Assembly: GCF_003053845.1 (NCBI RefSeq)
Contig: NZ_QAYG01000002.1
Span: forward strand, 310,001-374,000
Direction of reading: 5' to 3'
Length of the DNA stretch: 64,000 bases
From: Breoghania corrubedonensis
Lineage (GTDB): Bacteria; Pseudomonadota; Alphaproteobacteria; Rhizobiales; Stappiaceae
The position numbers were made by a program, and so were the translations under genes. This document shows positions 26,096-35,934 of the stretch, one piece after another. Position 1 is the stretch's first letter. Every line of letters starts with the position of its first letter. Below the pieces are notes generated by a model that was not told the origin of the DNA, did no database searches, and saw only the letters and a list, made by a program, of their open reading frames with translations.

Positions 26096-26126
26096 AAACG
26101 AAAAAAGCGGGCACCTGGCCCGCTTT
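26096..26126 (-). terminator. Rho-independent terminator of thrS
   Basis: On the minus strand an 8-bp stem (AAAGCGGG/CCCGCTTT, 26104-26126) with a 7-base loop is followed by a run of T. It lies about 33 bases after the thrS stop. Strong candidate. Confidence 0.85.
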
Positions 26127-26158
26127 CCTCTCGATCTTGTCCGGTTCAGCGGTGAGCG

Positions 26159-28138
26159 TTACTGCACCCGCTTCAGGTCCGGCGCCATCGCCTCATCGGT
26201 GAGCGACGCGATCGCCTCGTCGAGCGTCATCGACGTCTGGTCCTTTGAGCCGAGGCGGCGGATGTTCACCGTCCCCTCCTCCGCCTCGCGCTTGCCGCAC
26301 ACGAGGATGACCGGAACCTTCGCCAGCGAATGCTCGCGGACCTTGTAGTTGATCTTCTCGTTGCGAAGATCCAGCTCCACCTTCAGCCCCGCGCGTTTCA
26401 GCCTGGCGTGAACCTCGCTGGCGTAGTCGTCCGCATCCGAGGTGATGGTAGTCACCACCACCTGTTTCGGCGCGATCCAGAGCGGGAAATGCCCGGCGAA
26501 GTTCTCGATCAGAATGCCGAGGAAACGCTCCATCGAGCCGCAGATGGCGCGGTGGATCATCACCGGGGTCTTCTTCTCGCCGTCTGAATCGACGTAGAAG
26601 GCGCCGAAGCGCTCCGGCAGGTTGAAGTCGACCTGGGTCGTGCCGCACTGCCATTCGCGGCCGATGGCGTCACGCAGGGTGTATTCGAACTTCGGGCCGT
26701 AGAAGGCGCCCTCGCCCGGCAGGATGTCGGTCTTGATGCGGCCGCCGGCCTGCGCCTCGATCTGCTTCAGAACCGCGCCCATGACCTCTTCGGCATGATC
26801 CCACGCCTCATCGGTCCCGACGCGCTTTTCCGGACGGGTGGAGAGCTTCACGACGATCTCTTCGAAGCCGAAATCCTCGTAGACCGAGAGGATCAGGTCG
26901 TTGATCTTCAGGCACTCGGCCGCCAGCTGTTCCTCGGTGCAGAAGACGTGGGCATCGTCCTGGGTGAAGCCGCGCACGCGCATCAGCCCGTGCATGGCGC
27001 CCGAGGGCTCGTAGCGGTGCACCATGCCGAATTCGGCGAGGCGCAGCGGCAGGTCGCGGTAGCTCTTCAGCCCATGCTTGAAGATCTGCACATGGCCCGG
27101 GCAGTTCATCGGCTTCAGCGCGTAGACGCGGTCGTCCTCGCTCTCGGGATCGGCGCACTGCACGGAGAACATGTTCTCCTTGTACCAGGTCCAGTGGCCC
27201 GAGGTCTCCCACAGCGAGGTGTGCAACACCTGCGGCGCATTCACCTCGTCGTAGTCGCCGGCAAGACGACGGCGCATGTAGGAAACGAGGGTCTGGAACA
27301 GCGTCCAGCCCTTGGCATGCCAGAAGACGACGCCCGGCCCCTCCTCCTGGAAGTGGAAGAGATCCATCTCGCGGCCCAGCCGCCGGTGGTCGCGCTTTTC
27401 CGCTTCCTCCAGCATGGTGATATAGGCCTTGAGATCCTTCTCGTCCGCCCAGGCGGTGCCGTAGATACGCGTCAGCATCGGGTTGTTGCTGTCGCCGCGC
27501 CAATAGGCGCCGGCCACCTTCATCAGCTTGAAGGCGTTGCCGATGCGGCCCGTGGAATCCATGTGCGGCCCGCGGCACAGGTCGAACCAGTCGCCCTGGT
27601 GGTAGATCTTGACGTCCTGATCTTCCGGGATCGCGTCGACCAGCTCCACCTTGTAGGCCTCGCCCATGTCGGCGAAGACCGTCTTGGCCTTCTGGCGCGA
27701 CCAGACGTCCTTGGTGAAGGGCGCGTTCTTCTGGATGATCTCGCGCATCTTCTTCTCGATCACCGGCAGGTCTTCCGGCGTGAACGGCCAGTCTTCCTGG
27801 GTGTCGGGATGGACGCGCTTGAAATCGTAGTAGAAGCCGTTCTCGATGACGGGGCCGATGGTGACCTGGGTGCCCGGCCACAGCGCCTGTACGGCCTCGG
27901 CCATCACGTGGGCGGCATCGTGGCGGATCAGCTCCAGCGCGCGCGGATCGTCCCGCGTCACGATCTCGATCTTCGCATCGTGCTGGATCGGATCGGCGAG
28001 ATCGCACAGCTCGCCATCGAGCGCGACGGCGACGGCCTTCTTGGAAAGCGACTTGGAAATGCCTTCCGCGACAGCCTTGCCGGTCACGCCGGGCTCGAAA
28101 TCACGTACGGAATTGTCTGGGAAAGTCAGATGTATCAT
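26159..28138 (-). CDS. thrS: threonyl-tRNA synthetase
   Basis: A 659-residue class II aminoacyl-tRNA synthetase. TGS domain at 1-62, the second additional/editing domain with [17 protein letters not shown] and the zinc-site Cys/His region, catalytic core with motif 2 ([30 protein letters not shown]) and motif 3 ([15 protein letters not shown]), and a C-terminal anticodon-binding domain. The ATG at 28138 is chosen because AGGAG lies seven bases upstream; an ATG at 28156 adds six residues. A clear terminator follows. Confidence 0.98.
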   Translation of the reverse strand: MIHLTFPDNSVRDFEPGVTGKAVAEGISKSLSKKAVAVALDGELCDLADPIQHDAKIEIVTRDDPRALELIRHDAAHVMAEAVQALWPGTQVTIGPVIENGFYYDFKRVHPDTQEDWPFTPEDLPVIEKKMREIIQKNAPFTKDVWSRQKAKTVFADMGEAYKVELVDAIPEDQDVKIYHQGDWFDLCRGPHMDSTGRIGNAFKLMKVAGAYWRGDSNNPMLTRIYGTAWADEKDLKAYITMLEEAEKRDHRRLGREMDLFHFQEEGPGVVFWHAKGWTLFQTLVSYMRRRLAGDYDEVNAPQVLHTSLWETSGHWTWYKENMFSVQCADPESEDDRVYALKPMNCPGHVQIFKHGLKSYRDLPLRLAEFGMVHRYEPSGAMHGLMRVRGFTQDDAHVFCTEEQLAAECLKINDLILSVYEDFGFEEIVVKLSTRPEKRVGTDEAWDHAEEVMGAVLKQIEAQAGGRIKTDILPGEGAFYGPKFEYTLRDAIGREWQCGTTQVDFNLPERFGAFYVDSDGEKKTPVMIHRAICGSMERFLGILIENFAGHFPLWIAPKQVVVTTITSDADDYASEVHARLKRAGLKVELDLRNEKINYKVREHSLAKVPVILVCGKREAEEGTVNIRRLGSKDQTSMTLDEAIASLTDEAMAPDLKRVQ

Positions 28139-28389
28139 GTCTGTCTCCTGGCTCACTCCTGCAAACGAGGCAGGTAAGCGGGGTTGTCATATAGGCACGG
28201 GGAATAAGTGTTTCGAGCGCGCGCGTAAAGGGGGGAGGGACGCGCTGCACCTGGTTCGCGCAAGAACAGCGCATGACACCCGCCGCCTTTTCTCGACAAA
28301 ATTCTGCGATGCAAACTTGCGCCGGGCCGGCTACTTTCCATTTCCCGACCCGTTCGCCCGGTCCTGCCCGATCTGGAGATGAGCCCCTC

Positions 28390-30210
28390 GTGCCCTGGTA
28401 TCAACCCGACCATGTCGAGATCTTCTTCTGGGAAGCGCTGGCGCTGCTCGTCGTTTCCTGCGTGCTGGTACCGCTGTTCCGGCGCCTGGGGCTCGGCACG
28501 GTTCTGGGCTACCTGACAGCCGGCGTCTGCGTCGGCTCCGGCCTGTCGCTGAATTTCGACGTGCCCGCCGAGGAACTCCTGCACTTCGCCGAGTTCGGCG
28601 TGGTGCTGTTCCTGTTCGTCATCGGGCTGGAGCTGAAACCCTCCCAGCTGTGGACCATGCGGCGCAAGATCTTCGGGCTGGGGCTCGCGCAGGTTGTGCT
28701 CTGCGGCGCGGTGATGACCCTGCCGCCCTATCTCTACGGCCTCGGCTGGAGCGCGAGCATCGTCATCGGCGCCGGCCTTGCGCTTTCCTCCACCGCGCTC
28801 GTCATGCAGATGCTGGACGAACATGGCGACCGCGCCGAGCCCTATGGCCGCGTCGCCTTCTACATCCTGCTGTTTCAGGATCTCGCCATCGTGCCGTTGT
28901 TGCTGCTCGTCAGGATGCTGTCGCCGCACGGCGAGGAACCGAGCCTGACGGATGCGCTGACGAACGGCGCCATCGCCGCCTGCGCCATTGCGCTTCTCGT
29001 CATCGTCGGCCGCTACATGCTGGAGCCGATCTTCCGGCTGCTGTCGCGCACCCGGCTGCCGGAGATCATGACGGCGAGCGCGCTTGCCGTCGTCATCGCC
29101 GCCGCCCTCGTCATGGACATGGCCGGCATGTCCTACGCCATGGGCGCCTTCATCGCCGGCGTGCTCTTGTCGGAATCGCCCTTCCGCCATGAAGTCGAAG
29201 CGAATATCGAACCGTTCCGCGGGCTTTTCCTCGGGCTGTTCTTCATCGCCGTCGGCATTTCGCTCGACCTGCGGGTGGTGGCCGCGAACTGGCTGCTCAT
29301 CGCGCTGGCTGTACCGCTGTTCATGACGCTGAAGGGCCTTGCCACGCATCTCGTGCTGCGTGCCGGCGGGCTGCCGCCCCATTGCTCAAGGCTCGCCGCC
29401 CTGTCGCTCTGCCAGCACGGCGAATTCGGTTTCGTGCTGTTCTCCACGGCTGCCGGCGCCGGGGTCCTGCCGCACGACATCGCCTCCATTCTGGTCGCGG
29501 TGATTTCCTTCTCCATGGCCGCCGCCCCCTTCGCCGACAGGTTGCGCCCGCTCATCGACGGCCGCGCGGTGCCGGAAACCATCGATGAGGATTTTTCCGA
29601 CGCAGGCGGCAACGTGCTCGTCATCGGCTTCGGCCGTATCGGCCAGGTCGTGACGCAGTCGCTCTTGGCCGCCGGCGCGTCGGTGACGCTGCTCGACAAC
29701 GATCCCGACCGTATCCGCGAGGCCCGCAGGTTCGGAACGCGCGTCCACTTCGGCGATGGAACGCGCCGCGACGTGCTGCGCGTGGCGGGCGCCGAAGACG
29801 CGGATCTCATCGCCATCTGCTCCGACCGGCCGGAACAGACCGTCGGCATGATCGAGATGATCCGCCGCGAATTCCCGAAGCCGAAACTGATCGCGCGAAC
29901 CTACGACCGCATTCATTCGATCCAGGTCGCCAATCTGGGCCTTGATGCGGAGGTGCGCGAAACGTTCGAATCCGCCGTGCGCCTCGGCGGTCACGCGCTG
30001 GAGGCGCTGGGCCTGACAGAGGCACGCATCGAGGAACTCATCGCCGACGTGCGCCACCGCGACCTTGAACGCCTGCGCGAGCAGATCCGTGCCGCCTCGG
30101 GCGCATCGGGCCGCAAGGAGGCGATCAGGAAGGTCCGCCCCGAGCCGTTGGCCCGGCTCAGACGGAAGGCGGCGGAAATCAGGGACGGCAAAAAGATGCC
30201 ATCGGCGTGA
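28390..30210 (+). CDS. Kef-type potassium/proton antiporter (CPA2) with TrkA-N domain
   Basis: A 606-residue transporter. About twelve hydrophobic segments form the Na+/H+ exchanger domain (residues 10-380); a Rossmann TrkA-N domain follows (NVLVIGFGRIGQVVTQSLLAAGASVTLLDNDP, about 415-530), then a basic helical tail. It resembles KefB/KefC or YbaL and probably exports K+ in response to electrophiles or redox state. The GTG at 28390 with GGAG upstream is my choice; a longer in-frame reading starting at 28273 gives an N-terminus unlike the family. The start is therefore not certain. Confidence 0.9.
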   Translation: MPWYQPDHVEIFFWEALALLVVSCVLVPLFRRLGLGTVLGYLTAGVCVGSGLSLNFDVPAEELLHFAEFGVVLFLFVIGLELKPSQLWTMRRKIFGLGLAQVVLCGAVMTLPPYLYGLGWSASIVIGAGLALSSTALVMQMLDEHGDRAEPYGRVAFYILLFQDLAIVPLLLLVRMLSPHGEEPSLTDALTNGAIAACAIALLVIVGRYMLEPIFRLLSRTRLPEIMTASALAVVIAAALVMDMAGMSYAMGAFIAGVLLSESPFRHEVEANIEPFRGLFLGLFFIAVGISLDLRVVAANWLLIALAVPLFMTLKGLATHLVLRAGGLPPHCSRLAALSLCQHGEFGFVLFSTAAGAGVLPHDIASILVAVISFSMAAAPFADRLRPLIDGRAVPETIDEDFSDAGGNVLVIGFGRIGQVVTQSLLAAGASVTLLDNDPDRIREARRFGTRVHFGDGTRRDVLRVAGAEDADLIAICSDRPEQTVGMIEMIRREFPKPKLIARTYDRIHSIQVANLGLDAEVRETFESAVRLGGHALEALGLTEARIEELIADVRHRDLERLREQIRAASGASGRKEAIRKVRPEPLARLRRKAAEIRDGKKMPSA

Positions 30211-30317
30211 GAGCGGCGGGATGGGGCCTCTCCGACATTGAACGGGTGTCCCATCTCGAAGGATGCGCTACACGAAAGACCGGCGCCACGAAGCACCAAC
30301 ACCCGCCTCCCGCGCGC

Positions 30318-31790
30318 CTACCCCGAATAATGCGCGTCGAGCCGGCGGACGAACCACTGCACCAGCCGGTCCCAGACGAATTCCTTCTCCGCGGCATCTT
30401 CCACGCCGTGTTCCAGGTTCGGATTGTCGTTGACCTCGATGACCACGCAGCGCCCATCGGTCTCCTTGATGTCGACGCCGTAGAGCCCCTGCCCGATGAG
30501 ACGGGCCGCGCGCACCGCGTTGTCGATCACCTCCGGCGGCGCCTCGTTGAGCGCGCAGGGCTTGAAGTCGCCCTCCACCGCCGGCTTGCCCTTTTCGTGG
30601 TGGATGATCTGCCAGTGCTTCTTTGCCATCATGTACTGGCACACGAACAGCGGCTCGCCGTCGAGAACCCCGACGCGCCAGTCGAATTCGGTTGGACAGA
30701 ATTCCTGGGCGAGCACCAGATCGGAATCCTCGAACAGCTCCTTCAGCCTCGCCTCGGCATCCGTCCGGTTCTCCACCTTGAACACGCCGCGCGAGAACGA
30801 GCCGTCCGGAATCTTCAGCACGACCGGATAGCCGAGCTTCTCCTCCATCCTGGGCGTATCCTTGAGCGAGCTCATGATCACCGTCTTCGGAGTCGGAATG
30901 CCGTGCGCTTCCAGAAGTTCGGCGAGATAGACCTTGTTGGTGCAGCGGATCATCGAGACCGGATCGTCGATGACCGGCATGCCCTCCTGTACCGCGCGCT
31001 TGGCGAAGCGGTAGGTGTGGTTGTCGATCGAGGTCGTTTCGCGGATGAACAGGGCGTCGTACTGGGCGAGCTGATGGAAATTGTCCTTGCCGATCTCCAC
31101 CACTTCCACGCCATGACGTTGGGCGAGCTTGGCCAGATAGCGCAGCGAGGCGGGCGAGGTGGGCGGCAGCACCTCTTTCGGATTCCGCAGCACGGCAAGC
31201 GAGTATTTCAGCTGCGCCCGCGTCTTCGGCGCCCGCCACGAGCGCCGCGAATAAACCTCCAGCGCCTCGTGGAAGAAGTCCCGGTCCTCGTCGGAAATGT
31301 CGTGGATGGAGACGGTGCGGATGCGGTCGATGGTCGACCACTCGCCGTATTTGATGGTCACCTGGATGAGCGGCGCGCGGAACCAGTCGAACAGCAGCCG
31401 GGCAAAGCGCAGGAAACGCGCCTCGCGCACGGCGCCGAAGCAGATGGTGAGGCGCAGGTTGCCCTCAGTCGGCTCCGCCGCCCCGCGCAATTCGCGGTTG
31501 AGGCTGTCCTCCAGTTCCGGCAGCGCGATGCGGTAGAGCGTCTTGCGCGAAAGATCGACCATCGTCTCCACGTTCGGGATGACGCGATGGCCGCGCGCCG
31601 CCGCCAGCAGCGAGGCGTAATAACCCGCCCCCTGGTAGGCATAGGAGCGCGAGAGATTGACGATGGTGGGGTGCGCGCCCCGAAAGAGCCTGGGGCTCGT
31701 GATGTATTCGCGCACCGTCATGACCTTGTGCGGGGTTTCCGCGTTCGAAAAGTCCTTGGCGTGATCGACAAGGATGACCCATGCGGCCAT
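30318..31790 (-). CDS. RimK-like ATP-grasp protein with N-terminal RLAN domain
   Basis: A 490-residue protein. The first about 190 residues match what I recall as the RimK-like ATP-grasp N-terminal (RLAN) domain (WVILVDHAKDF, ITSPRLFRGAHPTIVNLSRSYAYQGAGYYASLLAAARGHRV). The rest is an ATP-grasp ligase: FIRETTSIDNHTYRFA, KVYLAELLEAHGIPTPKTVI, VVLKIPDGSFSRGVFKV and the metal-binding end VVIEVNDNPNLEHGVED. It should form an amide bond between a carboxylate and an amine. The ATG overlaps the stop of the GNAT-C39 gene (ATGA), so both act together. Substrate unknown. Confidence 0.9.
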   Translation of the reverse strand: MAAWVILVDHAKDFSNAETPHKVMTVREYITSPRLFRGAHPTIVNLSRSYAYQGAGYYASLLAAARGHRVIPNVETMVDLSRKTLYRIALPELEDSLNRELRGAAEPTEGNLRLTICFGAVREARFLRFARLLFDWFRAPLIQVTIKYGEWSTIDRIRTVSIHDISDEDRDFFHEALEVYSRRSWRAPKTRAQLKYSLAVLRNPKEVLPPTSPASLRYLAKLAQRHGVEVVEIGKDNFHQLAQYDALFIRETTSIDNHTYRFAKRAVQEGMPVIDDPVSMIRCTNKVYLAELLEAHGIPTPKTVIMSSLKDTPRMEEKLGYPVVLKIPDGSFSRGVFKVENRTDAEARLKELFEDSDLVLAQEFCPTEFDWRVGVLDGEPLFVCQYMMAKKHWQIIHHEKGKPAVEGDFKPCALNEAPPEVIDNAVRAARLIGQGLYGVDIKETDGRCVVIEVNDNPNLEHGVEDAAEKEFVWDRLVQWFVRRLDAHYSG

Positions 31791-32905
31791 CAGGCAGCCT
31801 TTCTGAGGAGAATCTGCGCCCGTACGCCCGCGCGGCCCCAACGGGCCATGCGGTCGAATGCGGCGTCGGGAATAGGCAGGGAGGAGGAATCCGTGGCGCT
31901 TTCGAAACCTTCGTATTCGAGCCAGGGATCGTGAATGACGAGATGGCCCGGATCGGCCGCATGGACAATGACCCAATGCGGCTCGCGCCGGCCGAACATC
32001 TGGTAGCCGGAGATCAGCACGATCGCGACGGCGCCCGAAGCGATCGCCGCCGCCAACTCCCGCGGGGAGAGCGGTTCGGCGGAAACGGGAATGCCCATCA
32101 CCTCGGCCTGGTTGCGATAGTCCTGCTGGACGATGGTCATCACGCGCTGCTTCTCCGGATCGCGGACCGAATTGAGAAACAGGAAATCGTCCGTATTAAG
32201 ACGCACTTCGACATCGATCCCGCGCCGCGCCGCCGCGACAGCCAGACCATAGGGACCGCAGCCGCCGAGGCCGGAAGCGAGGTAAATCGTTGTGGTCTCG
32301 CGCCATAGCCGCAGTTCCAGCGCCTCGCCGAGTTCGGTCTCCGCGTTGAAATGCTTCAGCGCCATGGCAAGGCAGGCAGGGCCGCAGGTGAATTCCGTCG
32401 ACTGGTTGTAATAGGGAACCGAGGAGCGCGTGATGGCAGCGTCGTGCAGCAGCTTTTCAAAGCGCAGCGCCGTTTCCCCGTCCTCGTAATAATCGGGCAC
32501 GCTGCCGCAACGGCGATAGCCCTGCGCCACATAGAGCCGGCAGGCCGCCTCGTTGTCGCGGCGCACCTCCAGCCGCAGCACGATGCGTCCGTTCGCCAAC
32601 GTCGCCTCCTCGCAGGCCGACAACAGACGACGTGCGATGCCCCGCCCGCGCATGGCCGGATCGACGGCAAGCGAATAAAGCCGCGTCAGCCCGGTGCCGG
32701 ACCGGTTCAGCAGGACAGCGGAACCGGCGAGCGCCCCCTCCGCCTCGGCGACCAGAATTTCCGCGCTGTCGACCTTGAGCATATGACGGAAGCTGCGCCG
32801 GCTGATGCGGTCGCCCTCAAAACAGCGCTCCTCCAGCGCGACAAGCGCTTCGAGATCGTTCGAACAGGCGGGCCGGATCGTGGCCGGAGACGGCGAATTG
32901 AGCAT
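31790..32905 (-). CDS. GNAT acetyltransferase fused to C39-type peptidase
   Basis: A 371-residue two-domain protein. Residues about 8-155 are a GNAT N-acetyltransferase (acetyl-CoA loop MRGRGIARRLL at 86-95). Residues about 160-371 are a C39-like papain-fold peptidase: Gln168 and Cys174 in YYNQSTEFTCGPACLAM, His310 in EPHWVIVHA, and Asp326 in IHDPW, so the catalytic residues appear complete. It overlaps the ATP-grasp gene downstream. C39 peptidases usually cut leader peptides at a double glycine, but no ABC exporter is fused or adjacent. Probable role: trimming and modifying a peptide that the ligase extends. Confidence 0.88.
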   Translation of the reverse strand: MLNSPSPATIRPACSNDLEALVALEERCFEGDRISRRSFRHMLKVDSAEILVAEAEGALAGSAVLLNRSGTGLTRLYSLAVDPAMRGRGIARRLLSACEEATLANGRIVLRLEVRRDNEAACRLYVAQGYRRCGSVPDYYEDGETALRFEKLLHDAAITRSSVPYYNQSTEFTCGPACLAMALKHFNAETELGEALELRLWRETTTIYLASGLGGCGPYGLAVAAARRGIDVEVRLNTDDFLFLNSVRDPEKQRVMTIVQQDYRNQAEVMGIPVSAEPLSPRELAAAIASGAVAIVLISGYQMFGRREPHWVIVHAADPGHLVIHDPWLEYEGFESATDSSSLPIPDAAFDRMARWGRAGVRAQILLRKAA

Positions 32906-33095
32906 GGGGCTCGAAACGGATTGCAATACCAGCGGGTGCACGCCGAGACGTACGGAGGACCGGCACCCGGCGCAGCAAATCGATCTGCGAACGGCGTGCC
33001 GCCTATGATCGCCCCAATATACCGCACTTTGCGCAAGCGTAGAGAATAAAGCGGATCCGCAAGGCCGCTTATGCACCGATGCCGGCGCAGCAGCC

Positions 33096-33401
33096 TCACG
33101 GCAGGTCGATACGCGTCTTCGGATCGATGTGCCGGCCCGTCCAGCGGCCGTAGCGCCAGGGCATGTACCAGTGCGCGTTGTCGGGCACGTCTTCAGGCAC
33201 GGGATCGTAACCGCTCGCCCCGAAGGGATTGCAGCGCAAAATGCGCGCCAGCCCCATCCAGCCGCCCGACCACAGGCCGAACCGGACGATCGCCTCCTCC
33301 GTATAGGACGAACATGTCGGCTGATACCGGCAGGACCGCCCGAAAAGAGCGGAGAACGTGTAGCGGTACAACCGGATCAACAGGATCGCGATGGTCTTCA
33401 T
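33096..33401 (-). CDS. yidD: YidD membrane protein insertion efficiency factor
   Basis: A 101-residue protein with the family pattern [31 protein letters not shown] and [13 protein letters not shown]. It helps the YidC insertase place proteins in the inner membrane. The ATG at 33401 has a perfect GGAGG ribosome site. The short C-terminal extension ([20 protein letters not shown]) is typical of rhizobial forms. It is not next to rnpA/yidC here. Confidence 0.93.
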   Translation of the reverse strand: MKTIAILLIRLYRYTFSALFGRSCRYQPTCSSYTEEAIVRFGLWSGGWMGLARILRCNPFGASGYDPVPEDVPDNAHWYMPWRYGRWTGRHIDPKTRIDLP

Positions 33402-33766
33402 GAACCCTCCCGCAGGAACCTGCGGCCCATCGATCACGCCTCTCGTGCCCGGTCAAGTGCTGACATGACGCGTCGTCGCACTACCCGAGAAGCACAGGCA
33501 CGAATTGTGGCGAATACATGTCAAAAACAAGCCAGAACTTCACATTTCAACATCTTCATTACGCAAAGTTATATCAATAAAATTTTGAACATCGCAATAT
33601 ACATAATTTTATATTTGCGATTCACAGCACGCACTCGCCACGTTGAAAAATATATCAAAACCGACTATAAATATTTTTTCGTATCCGTTTGGAACTCTGT
33701 TCGCATTCAATGCGTTTTATCGAGCCGGGAGAGGCGTCTACATGTCCGAAACCGGAGGGGGATTGT
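33402..33766. other. AT-rich intergenic island upstream of the usp gene
   Basis: A 365-base gap whose central part (about 33535-33700) is strongly AT-rich in an otherwise GC-rich region, with long A/T strings around 33575-33620 and 33650-33680. No gene is seen. It probably holds the usp promoter and may attract an AT-binding silencer such as MucR/Ros. Confidence 0.5.
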
Positions 33767-34183
33767 ATGTATAGCAAGATCATGGTTCCGGTTGACCTGG
33801 CCCATGCAGATAAACTGGAGAAGGCATTGCGCGTCGCCGCGGATCTGTCGCGCCATTACGAGGCTCCGATCCTGTACGTCGGCATCTCTTCCTCATTGCC
33901 GGGCCCCGTCGCCCGGACACCGGAAGACTTTGCGAAAAAGCTCAAGGCTTTCGCGCAGGCGCAGGCCGGCGAGCGCGGGATCGAGGCCGAGGCGCGCACT
34001 TACACGAGCCACGACCCGGCCCGCGATCTCGACACCACGCTCGCACGTGCGATCAAGGAAAACGGCGTCGACCTTGTGGTCATGGCCACCCATGCGCCGG
34101 GGGCGCCGGAATATCTGTTCGCCTCAAACGCCGGCTACCTCGCGCAACACGCGCCCGTATCGGTGTTCGTGATCCGCGACTGA
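33767..34183 (+). CDS. universal stress protein (UspA family)
   Basis: A 138-residue single-domain Usp. It starts KIMVPVDLAHAD and ends with the hinge QHAPVSVFVIRD; DLVVMATHAPG is the usual penultimate strand. The ATP-binding G2xG9xG(S/T) pattern is not clearly complete (THAPGAPEYLFASNAG), so nucleotide binding is uncertain. Strong GGAGGGG ribosome site. A BCCT transporter gene follows 62 bases later, so the pair may respond jointly to osmotic stress. Confidence 0.9.
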   Translation: MYSKIMVPVDLAHADKLEKALRVAADLSRHYEAPILYVGISSSLPGPVARTPEDFAKKLKAFAQAQAGERGIEAEARTYTSHDPARDLDTTLARAIKENGVDLVVMATHAPGAPEYLFASNAGYLAQHAPVSVFVIRD

Positions 34184-34245
34184 CCTCCCTGACCGCCTGC
34201 ATCTGAACCGGCCCGAATCGCCGGCAAGAATTGAGAGAGACGCCC

Positions 34246-35895
34246 ATGAGCGACGACCAGTCAGCCCTGATTCCCGACGGGGAAGCCGACGTCATCGATA
34301 CCGAATACGAGATCGGCCAGGACAACATCCAACCTCAGATCGGGCCCTTCGGCCTCGATATCCACAACCCCGTCTTCCTGATTTCGGGGCTCGCCATCGT
34401 CGCCTTCGTGTTGGTGACGCTCGCCTTCCAGAACAGTCTCGGCCCGGCCTTCAGCGACCTCAGGAACTGGCTGACGGGCACGCTGGACTGGTTCTTCCTC
34501 TCGGCCGCCAACGTCTTCGTCGTCTTGTGCCTGGTGCTCGTCGTCTCACCTCTGGGCAAGGTGCGCCTTGGCGGCACGGAGGCGGAACCCGAATATTCCT
34601 ATTCGGGCTGGTTCGCGATGCTGTTCGCAGCCGGCATGGGCATCGGGCTGATGTTCTACGGCGTGTCCGAACCCATCACCCATTACGGCACATCGGTGGC
34701 CGCGAACGCCGGATCGCCGGAAAGCTGGGCGCCGCTGGGCGGTGCGCCGGGCAATATCGCCGAGGCCGGGAAACTCGGCATGGCCGCGACGATCTTCCAC
34801 TGGGGCCTGCACCCCTGGGCAATCTATGCCATCGTCGCGCTGGCGCTGGCGCTGTTTGCCTACAACAAGGGCCTGCCGCTGACCATGCGCTCGGTCTTCT
34901 ATCCGATTTTCGGCGAGCGCGTGTGGGGCTGGACCGGTCACGTCATCGACATTCTGGCGGTTCTCGCCACCCTGTTCGGCCTGGCCACATCGCTTGGCTT
35001 CGGCGCCTCGCAGGCCGCCGCCGGTCTCCACTTCCTGTTCGGCCTGCCCGACAACACCACCATGCAGGTGGTGCTGATTATCATCATCACCGGCATGGCG
35101 CTGACCTCAGTGGTCGCGGGGCTTGATGCGGGCGTGAAGCGGCTTTCGGAAATCAACATGGTGCTGGCGGCCCTGCTGCTGCTGTTCGTGCTCTTCACCG
35201 GCCCGACCATGGCGCTCCTGCGCGGCTTCTTCGACAACCTGATCGCCTATGCGGAATACCTGCCGGCGCTGTCGAACCCGATCGGACGTGCGGACGACAA
35301 TTTCCGTCAGGGCTGGACGGCCTTCTACTGGGCCTGGTGGATCTCCTGGTCGCCCTTCGTCGGCATGTTCATCGCCCGGGTTTCGCGCGGGCGCACGGTG
35401 CGCGAGTTCATCACATGCGTGTTGCTGATCCCCTCGCTGGTCTCCGTCTTCTGGATGACGGTGTTCGGCGGAACGGCGATCCACGAGGTCGTCAACCAGG
35501 GGTATCAGGCGGTCACCGACGCCGACTTGCCGCTGAAGCTCTTCGTGATGCTGGAACAGCTGCCGCTGCACCAGATCTCGTCCTTCATCGGCATCATTCT
35601 GGTGATCGTGTTCTTCGTGACCTCGTCCGACTCCGGCTCGCTGGTGATCGACACCATCACGGCAGGCGGCAAGGTGGAAGCCCCGACGCCGCAGCGCGTC
35701 TTCTGGGCGAGCTTTGAGGGACTGGTCGCCATCGCGCTGCTGCTCGGCGGCGGACTGACCGCCCTTCAGGCCATGGCGGTCTCCACAGGCTTCCCGTTCA
35801 CCATCGTACTGCTGCTCGCCTGCTATTCCATCGTTCAGGGTCTGCGAAGCGAACGGCAGGTGGTCAAGGAAGCGGAAGCGCAAGCGGCCGAGTAG
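34246..35895 (+). CDS. BCCT-family betaine/choline/carnitine transporter
   Basis: A 549-residue transporter with about twelve membrane helices. Family hallmarks: GMGIGLMFYGVSEPITHY (glycine-rich helix 3) and the Trp-rich WAWWISWSPFVGMFIARVSRGRTVREF (helix 8). The ATG at 34246 follows GAGAGAG. Likely sodium- or proton-coupled uptake of betaine, ectoine or a related compound. The N-terminal cytoplasmic tail of about 45 residues is acidic. It shares a strand with the usp gene upstream. Confidence 0.93.
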   Translation: MSDDQSALIPDGEADVIDTEYEIGQDNIQPQIGPFGLDIHNPVFLISGLAIVAFVLVTLAFQNSLGPAFSDLRNWLTGTLDWFFLSAANVFVVLCLVLVVSPLGKVRLGGTEAEPEYSYSGWFAMLFAAGMGIGLMFYGVSEPITHYGTSVAANAGSPESWAPLGGAPGNIAEAGKLGMAATIFHWGLHPWAIYAIVALALALFAYNKGLPLTMRSVFYPIFGERVWGWTGHVIDILAVLATLFGLATSLGFGASQAAAGLHFLFGLPDNTTMQVVLIIIITGMALTSVVAGLDAGVKRLSEINMVLAALLLLFVLFTGPTMALLRGFFDNLIAYAEYLPALSNPIGRADDNFRQGWTAFYWAWWISWSPFVGMFIARVSRGRTVREFITCVLLIPSLVSVFWMTVFGGTAIHEVVNQGYQAVTDADLPLKLFVMLEQLPLHQISSFIGIILVIVFFVTSSDSGSLVIDTITAGGKVEAPTPQRVFWASFEGLVAIALLLGGGLTALQAMAVSTGFPFTIVLLLACYSIVQGLRSERQVVKEAEAQAAE

Positions 35896-35934
35896 GATCG
35901 CCGCGCATCGAAAGGCAGGCGGGCGGAGGACGCG

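Noticed and set aside
28273-28389. N-terminal extension of the Kef-type antiporter
   Set aside because: The added residues look like translated leader and lack family similarity; GTG at 28390 has a ribosome site.
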